This document shows, piece by piece, positions 34,558 through 42,443 of a DNA stretch of 64,000 bases. The translations under genes and the position numbers were made by a program. The stretch lies in the NCBI GenBank assembly GCA_963749415.1, contig CAVVMG010000001.1:1302001-1366000 (forward strand), given 5' to 3'. Position 1 is the first letter of the stretch, and every line of letters begins with the position of its first letter. The notes below the pieces were generated by a model. The model saw only the letters and a program-made list of their open reading frames with translations, did no database searches and was not told the DNA's origin. The stretch comes from JALYNX01 sp963749415 (lineage in GTDB: Bacteria > Actinomycetota > Acidimicrobiia > Spongiisociales > ZC4RG35).

Positions 34558-35472
34558 ATGGAACCGGCATCCAAGATATGGGTGGACGGCGAATTCGTCG
34601 ATTGGGACGATGCCAACGTCCACTTCCTATCCCACGCGCTCCACTACGGCACGGGAGTCTTCGAGGGAATCCGCGCCTACAAGACACCGGAGGGCACCGC
34701 CGTATTCCGCCTTCACGACCACATGATCCGGATGCTCGCCTCGGCCCGGGCCTACGCGATCCCCATGAAATGGTCGGTCGACGAGCTCGATGAAGCCACC
34801 ATCGAGCTGCTCCGGGTCAACGACCTGGATTCGGGTTACATCCGCCCGCTGTCCTTCTACGGAGCGGGGTCGTTCGGGATCAACCCGGCTTCCCTCCCGG
34901 TCCACACCTTCATGGCTGCCTTCTACCTGGGCAGTTACCTCGGAGAGGAGGGGGTCCAAAACGGCATCACCGCGATGGTCTCCAGCTGGCGCCGGATCTC
35001 CCACACCAGCTTCATTCCCACTGCAAAGGGAAGCGGGCAGTACCTCAACTCGGTGCTGGCCAAGCAGGAGGCGGTCCAAAGCGGCTTTGACGAGGCGATC
35101 ATGCTCAACGATGGCGGATCCCTCTCGGAAGGCAGCGGGATGAACCTGTTCACGGTCAGCCAGGGTGTGGTCTACACGCCGCCCGTCTCGGCCGGGATCC
35201 TCGAAGGCATCACCAGGAACTCCGTCATCGACCTTCTACGCGGAGAAGGCGTCGAGGTCCGGGAGATGGAGCTGGCACGGGGAAGCCTGTACACGGCAGA
35301 TGAGGTCTTTCTCACCGGGACCGCGGCCGAAGTCACCCCGATCAGGGAGATCGACCGCCGGGTTGTCGGCTCGGGCGAGCCCGGCCCCATTACCCGCCGG
35401 GCCCAGGAGTTGTTCTCCGACGCCGTGGCCGGCAAGTTGTCCGATTACCGGGACTGGTTGACCTTCATCTGA
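34558..35472 (+). CDS. ilvE: Branched-chain amino acid aminotransferase IlvE
   Basis: 304 residues from the ATG at 34558 (a TTG two codons upstream is possible; neither has a spaced Shine-Dalgarno). It is a fold-type IV PLP enzyme that makes Ile, Leu and Val from their keto acids. The PLP lysine is K157 in SFIPTAKGSGQYLNS. Other marks are HALHYGTGVFEGIRAY, EAIMLNDGGSLSEGSGMNLF and VFLTGTAAEVTPIREID. The stop overlaps the next start as TGATG. Confidence 0.95.
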   Translation: MEPASKIWVDGEFVDWDDANVHFLSHALHYGTGVFEGIRAYKTPEGTAVFRLHDHMIRMLASARAYAIPMKWSVDELDEATIELLRVNDLDSGYIRPLSFYGAGSFGINPASLPVHTFMAAFYLGSYLGEEGVQNGITAMVSSWRRISHTSFIPTAKGSGQYLNSVLAKQEAVQSGFDEAIMLNDGGSLSEGSGMNLFTVSQGVVYTPPVSAGILEGITRNSVIDLLRGEGVEVREMELARGSLYTADEVFLTGTAAEVTPIREIDRRVVGSGEPGPITRRAQELFSDAVAGKLSDYRDWLTFI

Positions 35473-35951
35473 TGGGTCAGCAACCCAACCTGGAGCTCAG
35501 CGAAGCCCAGCTGCCCAGGCCCACCCCCGAGCCGCCTCCCGCCCGGCGTTGGAGGCCGACCAAGCCCGGGGTGATCACCAGACCCGACGAGGTGCCCCAG
35601 GGCGGGTCCTTCGGCTCGACGGGGCCCGACGCAGGGTGGGCATTGCGCCTGCTCTCTCGGGCCAAGCTGCCCGATGAGGACCCGGATCTCAAGGCCGTTC
35701 TCGCCGCGTTGATGACAGCTCGCGCCGCGGCTTTGGGCCGGGGTCCGATCATGGAGGACCTCGAGGTGGCACTGGTCCTATGCGGCTACGGCTTCGAAGC
35801 CAACCCTGAGGTCATCGAGAGGCGTGAGCGTTGGAAGGGTGCGGTGCCGCATGAGACGAGGCCCGGTCACACCGCGGTCGCCGAGACCGACCTCGACCTG
35901 ATCGTCAACAAGCCAGAACAGGTCCGCTGGGCTCTCAGCCATTCCGACTGA
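35472..35951 (+). CDS. Conserved hypothetical protein
   Basis: 159 residues, start overlapping the ilvE stop. The first ~50 residues are Pro-rich and probably disordered (RPTPEPPPARRWRPTKPG). The remainder is helical (AGWALRLLSRAKLPDEDPDL, KAVLAALMTARAAALGRGPI, EDLEVALVLCGYG). It ends with a conserved-looking HETRPGHTAVAETDLDLIV. There are no membrane segments and no catalytic motif that I know. Similar small proteins with a helical core occur in actinobacteria, but no function is known to me. Confidence 0.65.
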   Translation: MGQQPNLELSEAQLPRPTPEPPPARRWRPTKPGVITRPDEVPQGGSFGSTGPDAGWALRLLSRAKLPDEDPDLKAVLAALMTARAAALGRGPIMEDLEVALVLCGYGFEANPEVIERRERWKGAVPHETRPGHTAVAETDLDLIVNKPEQVRWALSHSD

Positions 35952-35989
35952 GTCCGGGGCCGATCACAGACCACTAGCGTCCGCGCCCC

Positions 35990-36752
35990 ATGAAGATCGT
36001 TCGGGTCAAAGCCGGAGACGACATCGCGTACGGCATCGCGGATAGTGAAGGCGTCCTGATCTATCGGGGCACCCCTTTTGTGGCATGGGAGCCGACCGAG
36101 ACCGTCGTTCCCTGGGAAAACGCCCACCTGCTGGCCCCGGTTCTCCCCACCAAGGTGGTGTGCGTCGGCCGCAACTACGTCGACCACGCAAGCGAGTTGG
36201 GGAATGACGTCCCCAAAGAGCCCTTGATCTTCCTCAAGCCCGCGACCTCGGTGATCGGCCCCAACGCGGCCGTTGTCCATCCCAGCATCAGCAACGAAGT
36301 CCACCATGAAGCAGAGCTGGCGGCGATAGTGGGAAGGGTCGCTCGCAACGTGAAGGCCGAAGACGCATCCCAATACTTGTTGGGGTACACCGCGGCCAAC
36401 GATGTCACTGCCCGTGACCTGCAAAACCGGGACGGTCAGTGGACCAGGGCGAAGGGATTCGACACCTTTTGCCCACTTGGGCCCGGTGATCGAGACCGAG
36501 CTCGACCCACTGGAGCGCCTTGCCGTGATCTGCAGGGTCAATGGCGAGGTGCGCCAGGCCGGTTTCACCTCAGACATGGTCTTCGGCGTGGCCGAGATCA
36601 TCGAATTCATCACCACGGTGATGACCCTCCTCCCCGGTGACGTGGTTCTCACCGGCACTCCTTCGGGCGTGAGCAAGGTCGAGTCGGGGGACAGCATGGA
36701 AGTCGAGATCGACGGGATCGGCACCTTGGCCAACCCGGTCGTCAGCAGGTGA
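35990..36752 (+). pseudogene. Fumarylacetoacetate hydrolase-family protein, one frameshift
   Basis: The first frame (from ATG 35990) carries the FAH N-terminal part: VVCVGRNYVDHASELGND, FLKPATSVIGP, HHEAELAAIVGR and YTAANDVTARDLQ. It goes out of frame at about 36483, after GFDTFCPLGP. The next frame continues with VIETELDPLERLAVICRVNG, FGVAEIIEFITTVMTLLPGD and VVLTGTPSGVSKVESGD, ending at 36752. Removing one G in gggcccggtgatcgag (36479-36494) restores a normal ~254-residue FAH-family hydrolase/decarboxylase. Its stop overlaps the gltX start as GTGA, which supports a working gene and a sequence error. Confidence 0.8.
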
Positions 36753-38170
36753 GCGTCCGGGTAAGGATCGCCCCCTCACCCACGGGCTACCTCCACGTAG
36801 GCACCGCCAGGGCCGCGCTATTCAATTGGCTCTACGCCCGCCACAACGACGGGGTGTTCATCGTCCGTGTCGACGACACCGATCGGGAACGGTCGACTCC
36901 CGAGTTCGAGGAAGACATCCTGACCTCGTTGCGATGGCTGGGGCTCGACTGGGACGAGGGAGTGGCTGTAGGCGGTCCCCATGGGAGCTATCGACAGTCG
37001 GACCGTTATGAGCGGTATCGACAGGCGGCGGAGCAGTTGGTGGAGTCGGGGGCGGCCTATTACGACGATCGCTCCGCGGAGGACCTGGAGGCTCTCCGCA
37101 AGCGGGCCCACGGGGAGGGACTGCATCCCGGTCACTACATACGCCGCCCGGACCCGGGCGCCGATTCCGGGGCGATCAGGCTCTCGATCCCTCAAGACAC
37201 TCCGGTCTCTTTCGATGACCTGGTGCGGGGAACGGTGAGCTTCGAGCCGCGGGACCTCGATGACTTCGTGATCCTTCGCTCGGACGGAACTCCCACCTAT
37301 CACCTGGCCTCGACCGTGGACGACGTCGACTACCAGATATCCCATGTCGCTCGTGGCGAGGACCTGCTCCCGTCGACCCCGAAGCACATCCTGCTGGCAC
37401 GTGCTCTCGGGGCCGACGAGGCGACGTACGCCCATCTCCCGCTTCTATTCGGCACCGACGGGAAAAAGCTCTCCAAACGGTTCTCCGCCACCTCGCTCTC
37501 GGTCTACCGGGATGAGGGATATCTGCCTGATGCGGTGTTCAACTACCTCTCGTTGCTGGGGTGGTCCCTGGATGCCGAGACCACGGTCTTCAGCCGGGAG
37601 CAGGCGGTGGCTGCCTTCGACCTCCGTGATGTCTCCAAGAACCCTGCGGTATTCGATCCGGAGAAGCTCTCCTGGATGAATGGGGAGTACATCAGGGCCC
37701 TCTCGCCGGATCGCTTCGCCGAGCGCACCCGGGAGCACGTGGAGGCGGCGGCCGGCCGTGTGCTCGCGCCTGAGGAGTGGGATCGCTACCTGAGGATCGC
37801 CCCGCTGGTCCAAGAGCGCTCGAAGCTGCTCACCGAAGCGGGCGATCAGGTGCGCTTCCTCTTCGGAGAGGTCGAATACGACTCAGGCTCATGGGAGAAG
37901 GTGATGACCCGGGAGGGGGTCCCGGGAATCCTGGAGTCGGCCATCGGACGCCTCGACGCCCTGCCCGGCTGGGGCTCGGGCGAGATCGAGCAAGCTCTGC
38001 GTGCGATGCTCGAGGAGCTCGGGTTGGGGGCGGCCAAGGGCCTGCAACCGATTCGGGTGGCGATCACCGGCTCATCGGTGAGCCCTCCGCTCTTCGAGTC
38101 CATCGCGGTGCTGGGCAAGGAGGCGTCGCTCGATCGGTTGCGTCGGGCTGTGGGGATGCTGACCGGGTGA
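36749..38170 (+). CDS. gltX: Glutamyl-tRNA synthetase GltX
   Basis: 473 residues from the GTG at 36749. A class I aminoacyl-tRNA synthetase with the HIGH-type motif RIAPSPTGYLHVGTARAAL and the KMSKS-type motif GKKLSKRFSATSL. The tRNA-contact region DLDDFVILRSDGTPTYHLAS and the C-terminal anticodon-binding domain are complete, giving a normal length. It charges tRNA-Glu. Whether it also charges tRNA-Gln (with GatCAB correction) cannot be told from this window, but no glutaminyl-tRNA synthetase is present. A tRNA-Glu gene lies 48 bp downstream. Confidence 0.96.
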   Translation: MSVRVRIAPSPTGYLHVGTARAALFNWLYARHNDGVFIVRVDDTDRERSTPEFEEDILTSLRWLGLDWDEGVAVGGPHGSYRQSDRYERYRQAAEQLVESGAAYYDDRSAEDLEALRKRAHGEGLHPGHYIRRPDPGADSGAIRLSIPQDTPVSFDDLVRGTVSFEPRDLDDFVILRSDGTPTYHLASTVDDVDYQISHVARGEDLLPSTPKHILLARALGADEATYAHLPLLFGTDGKKLSKRFSATSLSVYRDEGYLPDAVFNYLSLLGWSLDAETTVFSREQAVAAFDLRDVSKNPAVFDPEKLSWMNGEYIRALSPDRFAERTREHVEAAAGRVLAPEEWDRYLRIAPLVQERSKLLTEAGDQVRFLFGEVEYDSGSWEKVMTREGVPGILESAIGRLDALPGWGSGEIEQALRAMLEELGLGAAKGLQPIRVAITGSSVSPPLFESIAVLGKEASLDRLRRAVGMLTG

Positions 38171-38218
38171 AGGGCGGCTCTGGTATCGGGCGGCGCTCCG
38201 TTAACCTCATCGCCTCGG

Positions 38219-38291
38219 GGTCCCGTCGTCCAGAGGCCTAGGACGCCGGCCTTTCAAGCCGGAAACGCCGGTTCGAATCCGGTCGGGACTG
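38219..38291 (+). tRNA. tRNA-Glu (TTC)
   Basis: The acceptor is GGTCCCG/CGGGACT with G1-U72. The D arm is GTC/GAC, the anticodon stem CCGGC/GCCGG with loop CTTTCAA, and the T stem GCCGG/CCGGT with loop TTCGAAT. Anticodon TTC is at 38253-38255 and reads GAA/GAG. It differs at few positions from the tRNA-Glu(CTC) at 22463 and lies directly after gltX. CCA is not encoded. Confidence 0.94.
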
Positions 38292-38301
38292 CCCAGGAGC
38301 C

Positions 38302-38829
38302 ATGTCCAACGAATCCGTGCTCGTCCTCAGCAACTTCTTCGCCATCCTGGCCTTGGTCTGCCTCGTCGCCTCCGCGGGCCTGCTCATCTACCGGATGGTC
38401 AAGGGGCCGGAGGCGGCCTCTCTCTTTGGCGGGAACTCGATCTGGCTCGCCTGGGCGGTGGCCCTGGTGGCGACGGTGGGCTCCCTGATCTACTCCGAGG
38501 TGATCCACTTCGTCCCCTGTCGGCTCTGCTGGTTCCAGCGGATCGCGATGTATCCCCTTTCGGTGATTCTGCTGGTGGGGGCGATCCGCCGGGAGGCCGT
38601 GGTCAGGTTCTACGCATTGCCCCTGGCCCTGATCGGGCTGGCTGTATCGATCTATCACAACCTGGTGCAATTCTTCCCGAGCATGGAGGGCGGTTCCTGC
38701 GACCCACTGAATCCGTGCTCGGCACGAAGCGTTGCCGTCTTCGGATTCATCGACCTGCCCTTTATGGCCGGCGCCGGGTTTATCGTTATCTCCGTCTTGC
38801 TCGCCTTCTACACGAAAGCAACCGAATGA
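38302..38829 (+). CDS. DsbB/BdbC-like disulfide bond formation protein
   Basis: 175 residues with five membrane segments, one more than the classical four. The first Cys pair is C73/C76 in FVPCRLCWFQRIAMYPL, the DsbB quinone-site motif. The second pair is C133/C139 in GSCDPLNPCS, in an outer loop. It reoxidises a thiol oxidase and passes electrons to quinone. It overlaps the thioredoxin-like gene as ATGA, so the two form a partner pair. The ATG at 38302 is 11 nt after the tRNA-Glu gene. Confidence 0.9.
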   Translation: MSNESVLVLSNFFAILALVCLVASAGLLIYRMVKGPEAASLFGGNSIWLAWAVALVATVGSLIYSEVIHFVPCRLCWFQRIAMYPLSVILLVGAIRREAVVRFYALPLALIGLAVSIYHNLVQFFPSMEGGSCDPLNPCSARSVAVFGFIDLPFMAGAGFIVISVLLAFYTKATE

Positions 38830-39488
38830 CGCAAAAGACCAAGAAGCCGGCTTCCGGGGCCCAGGCTCCACGAAGCCGCTCAGTCCTCTGGTGGAGCCTC
38901 GGCGGGCTCATCGGGCTCGGGTTGATCGTCGCCCTTGCCTGGTCGATCGCCAACGAGCAGGCGCCCGACCCCGGTGTCGCATTCGGCACTCCCAACGTGG
39001 AGGGCGAGAACCTGCCGGTCTATGCCTCCGGAACGGACGACGTCGCCGCGGGCATCACCGCGCCCAGCGCCCAGGGTGCCAACTGGGACGGGGTCCCGGT
39101 GACCATCGAGCCCGATGGCACGCCGAAGATCGTGGTGTTCCTCGCTCACTGGTGCCCTCATTGCCAGGCCGAGGTCCCCGTCATCCAGCAGTGGATCAAC
39201 GAGGGCAACCTCCCCGATGACGTCGAGATGATCTCTATTTCGACCCTGGCCAACGAGGTGCGGGACAACTTCCCCCCGAATGAGTGGCTCGAGGAAGAGG
39301 GATGGACTCCGCCCGTGATGCTGGACAGCGAGGAGGGGACCCTGGCGCTCGCCTACGGACTGGGCTCGACCCCGCAGTTCATGGTTCTCGACGGTGACAA
39401 CACCAACCTGCTCCGGGTCAGCGGCGAGCTGACAACCGAGCAGTTGGATCTCCTGGTCGACGTGGCGCAGGAGTCGATCACAGGCTGA
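38826..39488 (+). CDS. Membrane-anchored thioredoxin-like (TlpA/DsbA-type) protein, CPHC active site
   Basis: 220 residues from the ATG at 38826. An N-terminal membrane anchor (residues 19-42) is followed by a thioredoxin fold on the outside. The active site is C110-P-H-C113 (FLAHWCPHCQAEVPVIQQW), with the CPHC dipeptide typical of DsbA-type oxidants, and the cis-Pro region is in GLGSTPQFMVLD. With the DsbB-like partner it probably puts disulfides into exported proteins, such as the Cys-rich pilus proteins in this window (inference). Its stop abuts the stop of convergent rpiB. Confidence 0.9.
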   Translation: MTQKTKKPASGAQAPRSRSVLWWSLGGLIGLGLIVALAWSIANEQAPDPGVAFGTPNVEGENLPVYASGTDDVAAGITAPSAQGANWDGVPVTIEPDGTPKIVVFLAHWCPHCQAEVPVIQQWINEGNLPDDVEMISISTLANEVRDNFPPNEWLEEEGWTPPVMLDSEEGTLALAYGLGSTPQFMVLDGDNTNLLRVSGELTTEQLDLLVDVAQESITG

Positions 39489-39929
39489 TCAGGCCTCGAG
39501 TGACCTGACCTTCTCCAACCGGCGCACGTGGCGCTCGTCACGGCTGAACTTGGCGTCGAGGAACGTGCTGACCAGGTCTTCGGCGAGCGATTCGCCGATG
39601 ACCCGCGACCCGAGGCAGATCACGTTGACGTCGTCGTGCTCGACCATCTGATGGGCGGTGTAGGTGTCATGGGCCACAGCGGCCCTGATCCCGTTCAGCT
39701 TGTTGGCGGCCACGGAGGCGCCGGCGCCTGACCCGCAGATGATCACGCCACGGTCGGCCCGCCCGTCGAGCACTGCCTGCCCCACCGCCGCCGCGTAGTC
39801 GGGGTAGTCCACGGGCTCGGGCGAGTGGGTCCCAAGGTCGTACACCGCGTGCCCCGCTTCGGCGAGCCAGGATGCAAGATGCTCCTTCATTTCGAAACCG
39901 GCATGGTCGGAGCCGAGTGCGATTCTCAT
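39489..39929 (-). CDS. rpiB: Ribose-5-phosphate isomerase B
   Basis: 146 residues from the ATG at 39929. It interconverts ribulose-5-phosphate and ribose-5-phosphate. Family marks are MRIALGSDHAGFEMKEHLA at the N-terminus, DYPDYAAAVGQAVLDG, GVIICGSGAGASVAANKLNG and HDDVNVICLGSRVIG. The active-site Cys is in ICGSGAG, as in the RpiB/LacAB group. It is convergent with the thioredoxin-like gene, with stops TGA and TCA adjacent at 39488/39489. Confidence 0.95.
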   Translation of the reverse strand: MRIALGSDHAGFEMKEHLASWLAEAGHAVYDLGTHSPEPVDYPDYAAAVGQAVLDGRADRGVIICGSGAGASVAANKLNGIRAAVAHDTYTAHQMVEHDDVNVICLGSRVIGESLAEDLVSTFLDAKFSRDERHVRRLEKVRSLEA

Positions 39930-40012
39930 GGCGCGAGGCAGAGTAGCCACCACGCCTTGACCGGCTCTGCTCAACCCGAGGTTGCCCATTGGGCCTGGTT
40001 ACATGCGAGCCA

Positions 40013-41263
40013 ATGTCTGCGATCGTGGTCGAGGGTGGAGCGCGCCTCCAGGGCACCGTCGGAGTCCGCGGCGCCAAGAACGCGGTCCTCAAGGAGATGA
40101 TGTCGGCGTTGCTCGCGCCCGGGCGTCATCGTCTCACCAACGTGCCGACGATCCTCGATGTCGAGCTGATGTGCCAGGTCCTCGAGCACATCGGATGCCG
40201 GGTCGAGCAGGGCGACCACGAGCTGTGGGTCGTGGTGCCCGATGAGATCAACCCGGAGGCCCCGATCGAGCTGGTGCGGCAGATGAGGGCTTCGATCGTG
40301 GTGCTCGGACCGCTCCTGGCTCGGGCGGGCGAGGCGCGGGTGGCTTTGCCCGGTGGCGATGACCTCGGGGCCCGCCCCATCGACATGCACCTGAGCGGCC
40401 TGGAGGCGATGGGGGCCTACTTCGAGCTGGTGCACGGAGAGCTGATGGGAAGAGTCGATGGCCGGCTGAAGGGCACCGAGATCGAACTGCCCTTCCCCTC
40501 GGTAGGCGCCACCGAGAACCTGCTCTTCGCCGGAGCAACCGCCGAAGGCGAGACGGTGATCGTGAACGCGGCCCGAGAGCCGGAGATCCAGGATCTGATA
40601 GTGCAACTGGCGGCGATGGGGGCCGACATCGAGGGTGGGGGCACCTCCCTGGTCACCGTGACCGGGGTGGAGGAGCTGAGCCCTGTCGAGCACAAGGTGA
40701 TTCCGGACCGATTGGAAGCGGGAACCTTTGCGGTCGGGGCGGCCATAACCGGTGGTGACGTGACGGTCACCGGATGCTCCACCGCCGACCTGCGCATGGA
40801 GCTCAAGAAGCTCGAGGAGGCGGGTTGCGAGGTGGAGCGTGGCGATGGCTGGCTCCGGGTGAGAGGTCCGGACCGACCGGAGCCCGTTGACTTCGCCACG
40901 CTGCCCTTTCCTGGGTTCCACACCGATATGCACCCGCAAATGGTGGCCTTGCTATCCATCGCCTCCGGGACCTCGGTGATCACCGAGAACCTCTACGACT
41001 CCCGCTTCCGCTACGTGGGTGAGCTGGCGCGGATGGGGGCGGACATAACCACCGAGTCGCAGCACGCCATCGTCCGCGGAGTGGAGACACTCTCGGGTTG
41101 CCCCGTCCTCGCACCCGACATTCGAGCCGGCGCGGCATTGGTACTCGCCGGGCTCCGTGCCGAGGGGACGACGACGGTGGGCGATGCCGAGCACATCGAT
41201 CGCGGTTACGAGGACTTCACCGGGCGCCTCACCGCACTCGGCGCCGGGATCGAGCGGGGCTGA
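40013..41263 (+). CDS. murA: UDP-GlcNAc enolpyruvyl transferase MurA, Cys-to-Asp form
   Basis: 416 residues from the ATG at 40013. It makes enolpyruvyl-UDP-GlcNAc, the first committed step of peptidoglycan synthesis. Visible residues include K22/N23 in RGAKNAVLKEMM, LGPLLARAGEARVALPGG and RPIDMHLSGLEAMG. The catalytic-loop residue that is Cys115 in E. coli is Asp here (LPGGDDLGARPID, D116). MurA with Asp at this place stays active and is not alkylated by fosfomycin, as known in M. tuberculosis. The enzyme is otherwise full length. Confidence 0.96.
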   Translation: MSAIVVEGGARLQGTVGVRGAKNAVLKEMMSALLAPGRHRLTNVPTILDVELMCQVLEHIGCRVEQGDHELWVVVPDEINPEAPIELVRQMRASIVVLGPLLARAGEARVALPGGDDLGARPIDMHLSGLEAMGAYFELVHGELMGRVDGRLKGTEIELPFPSVGATENLLFAGATAEGETVIVNAAREPEIQDLIVQLAAMGADIEGGGTSLVTVTGVEELSPVEHKVIPDRLEAGTFAVGAAITGGDVTVTGCSTADLRMELKKLEEAGCEVERGDGWLRVRGPDRPEPVDFATLPFPGFHTDMHPQMVALLSIASGTSVITENLYDSRFRYVGELARMGADITTESQHAIVRGVETLSGCPVLAPDIRAGAALVLAGLRAEGTTTVGDAEHIDRGYEDFTGRLTALGAGIERG

Positions 41264-41321
41264 CCGGCAAAGCCCGTACACTTCGGGAACAGTTGACGAC
41301 CGCAACCGGTTCAAACAGACG

Positions 41322-41690
41322 ATGAATCCAGCCACACCTGTCACCATTTCGACGACGCCGCAGGCGAGTGAGAACGGAATCGACCACGAGAAGCTGGCCG
41401 AGACGCTCGACTACATCCGGCCTGCGGTTCAGGCCGACGGTGGCGACCTGGTGCTGCTCGGCACCGACGGCGGGACCGTGAGCCTGCAGATGGTCGGGGC
41501 CTGCGGTGGCTGTCCGCTGTCGATGATGACTCTCAAGGCGGGGATCGAGCGGATCCTGATCGACCGGGTCCCCGGTGTCACTGAAGTGAACGCCAGCGCC
41601 GACGCCCCAGCCCTCGAGGAAGACCTGATCTCACATCACGGCGGCATCGACCTGCCCGGGCACCTGATGCCATCCCCGGACCCGGCCTGA
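41322..41690 (+). CDS. NifU C-terminal-domain (NfuA-type) Fe-S scaffold protein
   Basis: 122 residues from the ATG at 41322. A single NifU C-terminal domain: LDYIRPAVQADGGDLVLLGT, then VSLQMVGACGGCPLSMMTLK with the C-x-x-C cluster site, and RVPGVTEV. It carries a [4Fe-4S] cluster for transfer to target proteins such as NadA, SdhB or WhiB. It lies 58 bp after murA and 21 bp before meaB, so it may be cotranscribed with either. Confidence 0.9.
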   Translation: MNPATPVTISTTPQASENGIDHEKLAETLDYIRPAVQADGGDLVLLGTDGGTVSLQMVGACGGCPLSMMTLKAGIERILIDRVPGVTEVNASADAPALEEDLISHHGGIDLPGHLMPSPDPA

Positions 41691-41711
41691 TCCCGGCATA
41701 GTCTCTCGGCG

Positions 41712-42443
41712 ATGAGCTCAAACGAGCTGGTCGAGCGCGTCATGGCCGGCGACCGCGCCTCGTTGGCACGCCTCATCTCGGCTGTTGAGTCATCCGATCC
41801 GGAGGCGATCGAGGCGGTGGCGCGATTGGATCGATCGACTGGATCGCTCCGTATCGGTGTCACCGGCCCCCCGGGCGCCGGGAAGTCCACGCTGGTTGGC
41901 GGGATCATCACCGAGCTCCGGTCCAGGGGCGACACGGTGGCGGTCCTCGCCGTCGACCCATCGAGCCCGGTCACCGGCGGCGCCCTGCTCGGTGACCGGA
42001 TCCGAATGCAGCAGCACGTCGATGATCCCGGGGTCTATATCCGATCGATGGCAACCCGCGGGCATCTCGGCGGCCTTGCCCTGGCTGCGGGGGGCGTTGT
42101 CGCTGCGTTGTCCCACGCCGGATTCGATCACGTTCTGGTGGAGACGGTTGGCATCGGCCAGTCCGAGGTGGAGGTGATGGAGATCGTGGACCTGGTGATC
42201 CTGGTCGTGGCGCCGGGGTGGGGCGATCAGGTCCAGGCAGACAAAGCCGGTGTCATCGAGATCGCCGACCTGGTCGTGGTCAACAAGGGTGACCTCCCCG
42301 GTGTCGATGAGTTGCGGCAGGCCCTAGAGGCCTCGACCTCCGGCGGCCAGCAGGTCCTGGTCACCACTGCCACCACCAGCCAGGGCGTTCCGGACCTCGT
42401 CGATGCCGCCTTGGAGGAGATCAGTCGACCGTCTCCTCGCTGA
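41712..42443 (+). CDS. meaB: MeaB/ArgK-like G3E GTPase, short form
   Basis: 243 residues. The N-terminal GTPase has Walker A GVTGPPGAGKSTLVGGI, Switch/metal motif VLAVDPSSPVTGGALLGDR, IRSMATRGHLGGLA, LVETVGIGQSEVEV and specificity motif VVNKGD. MeaB is the chaperone of adenosylcobalamin-dependent methylmalonyl-CoA mutase. Most MeaB proteins are ~310-330 residues; the C-terminal dimerisation arm is missing here. The stop overlaps the convergent ppdK stop by 23 bp, and I see no continuation in another frame. No mutase gene is in the window. Confidence 0.88.
   Translation: MSSNELVERVMAGDRASLARLISAVESSDPEAIEAVARLDRSTGSLRIGVTGPPGAGKSTLVGGIITELRSRGDTVAVLAVDPSSPVTGGALLGDRIRMQQHVDDPGVYIRSMATRGHLGGLALAAGGVVAALSHAGFDHVLVETVGIGQSEVEVMEIVDLVILVVAPGWGDQVQADKAGVIEIADLVVVNKGDLPGVDELRQALEASTSGGQQVLVTTATTSQGVPDLVDAALEEISRPSPR

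Noticed and set aside
41281..41321. TTGACG before the NifU-type gene as a promoter
   Set aside because: No matching -10 hexamer was found at 16-18 bp, so a promoter cannot be supported.
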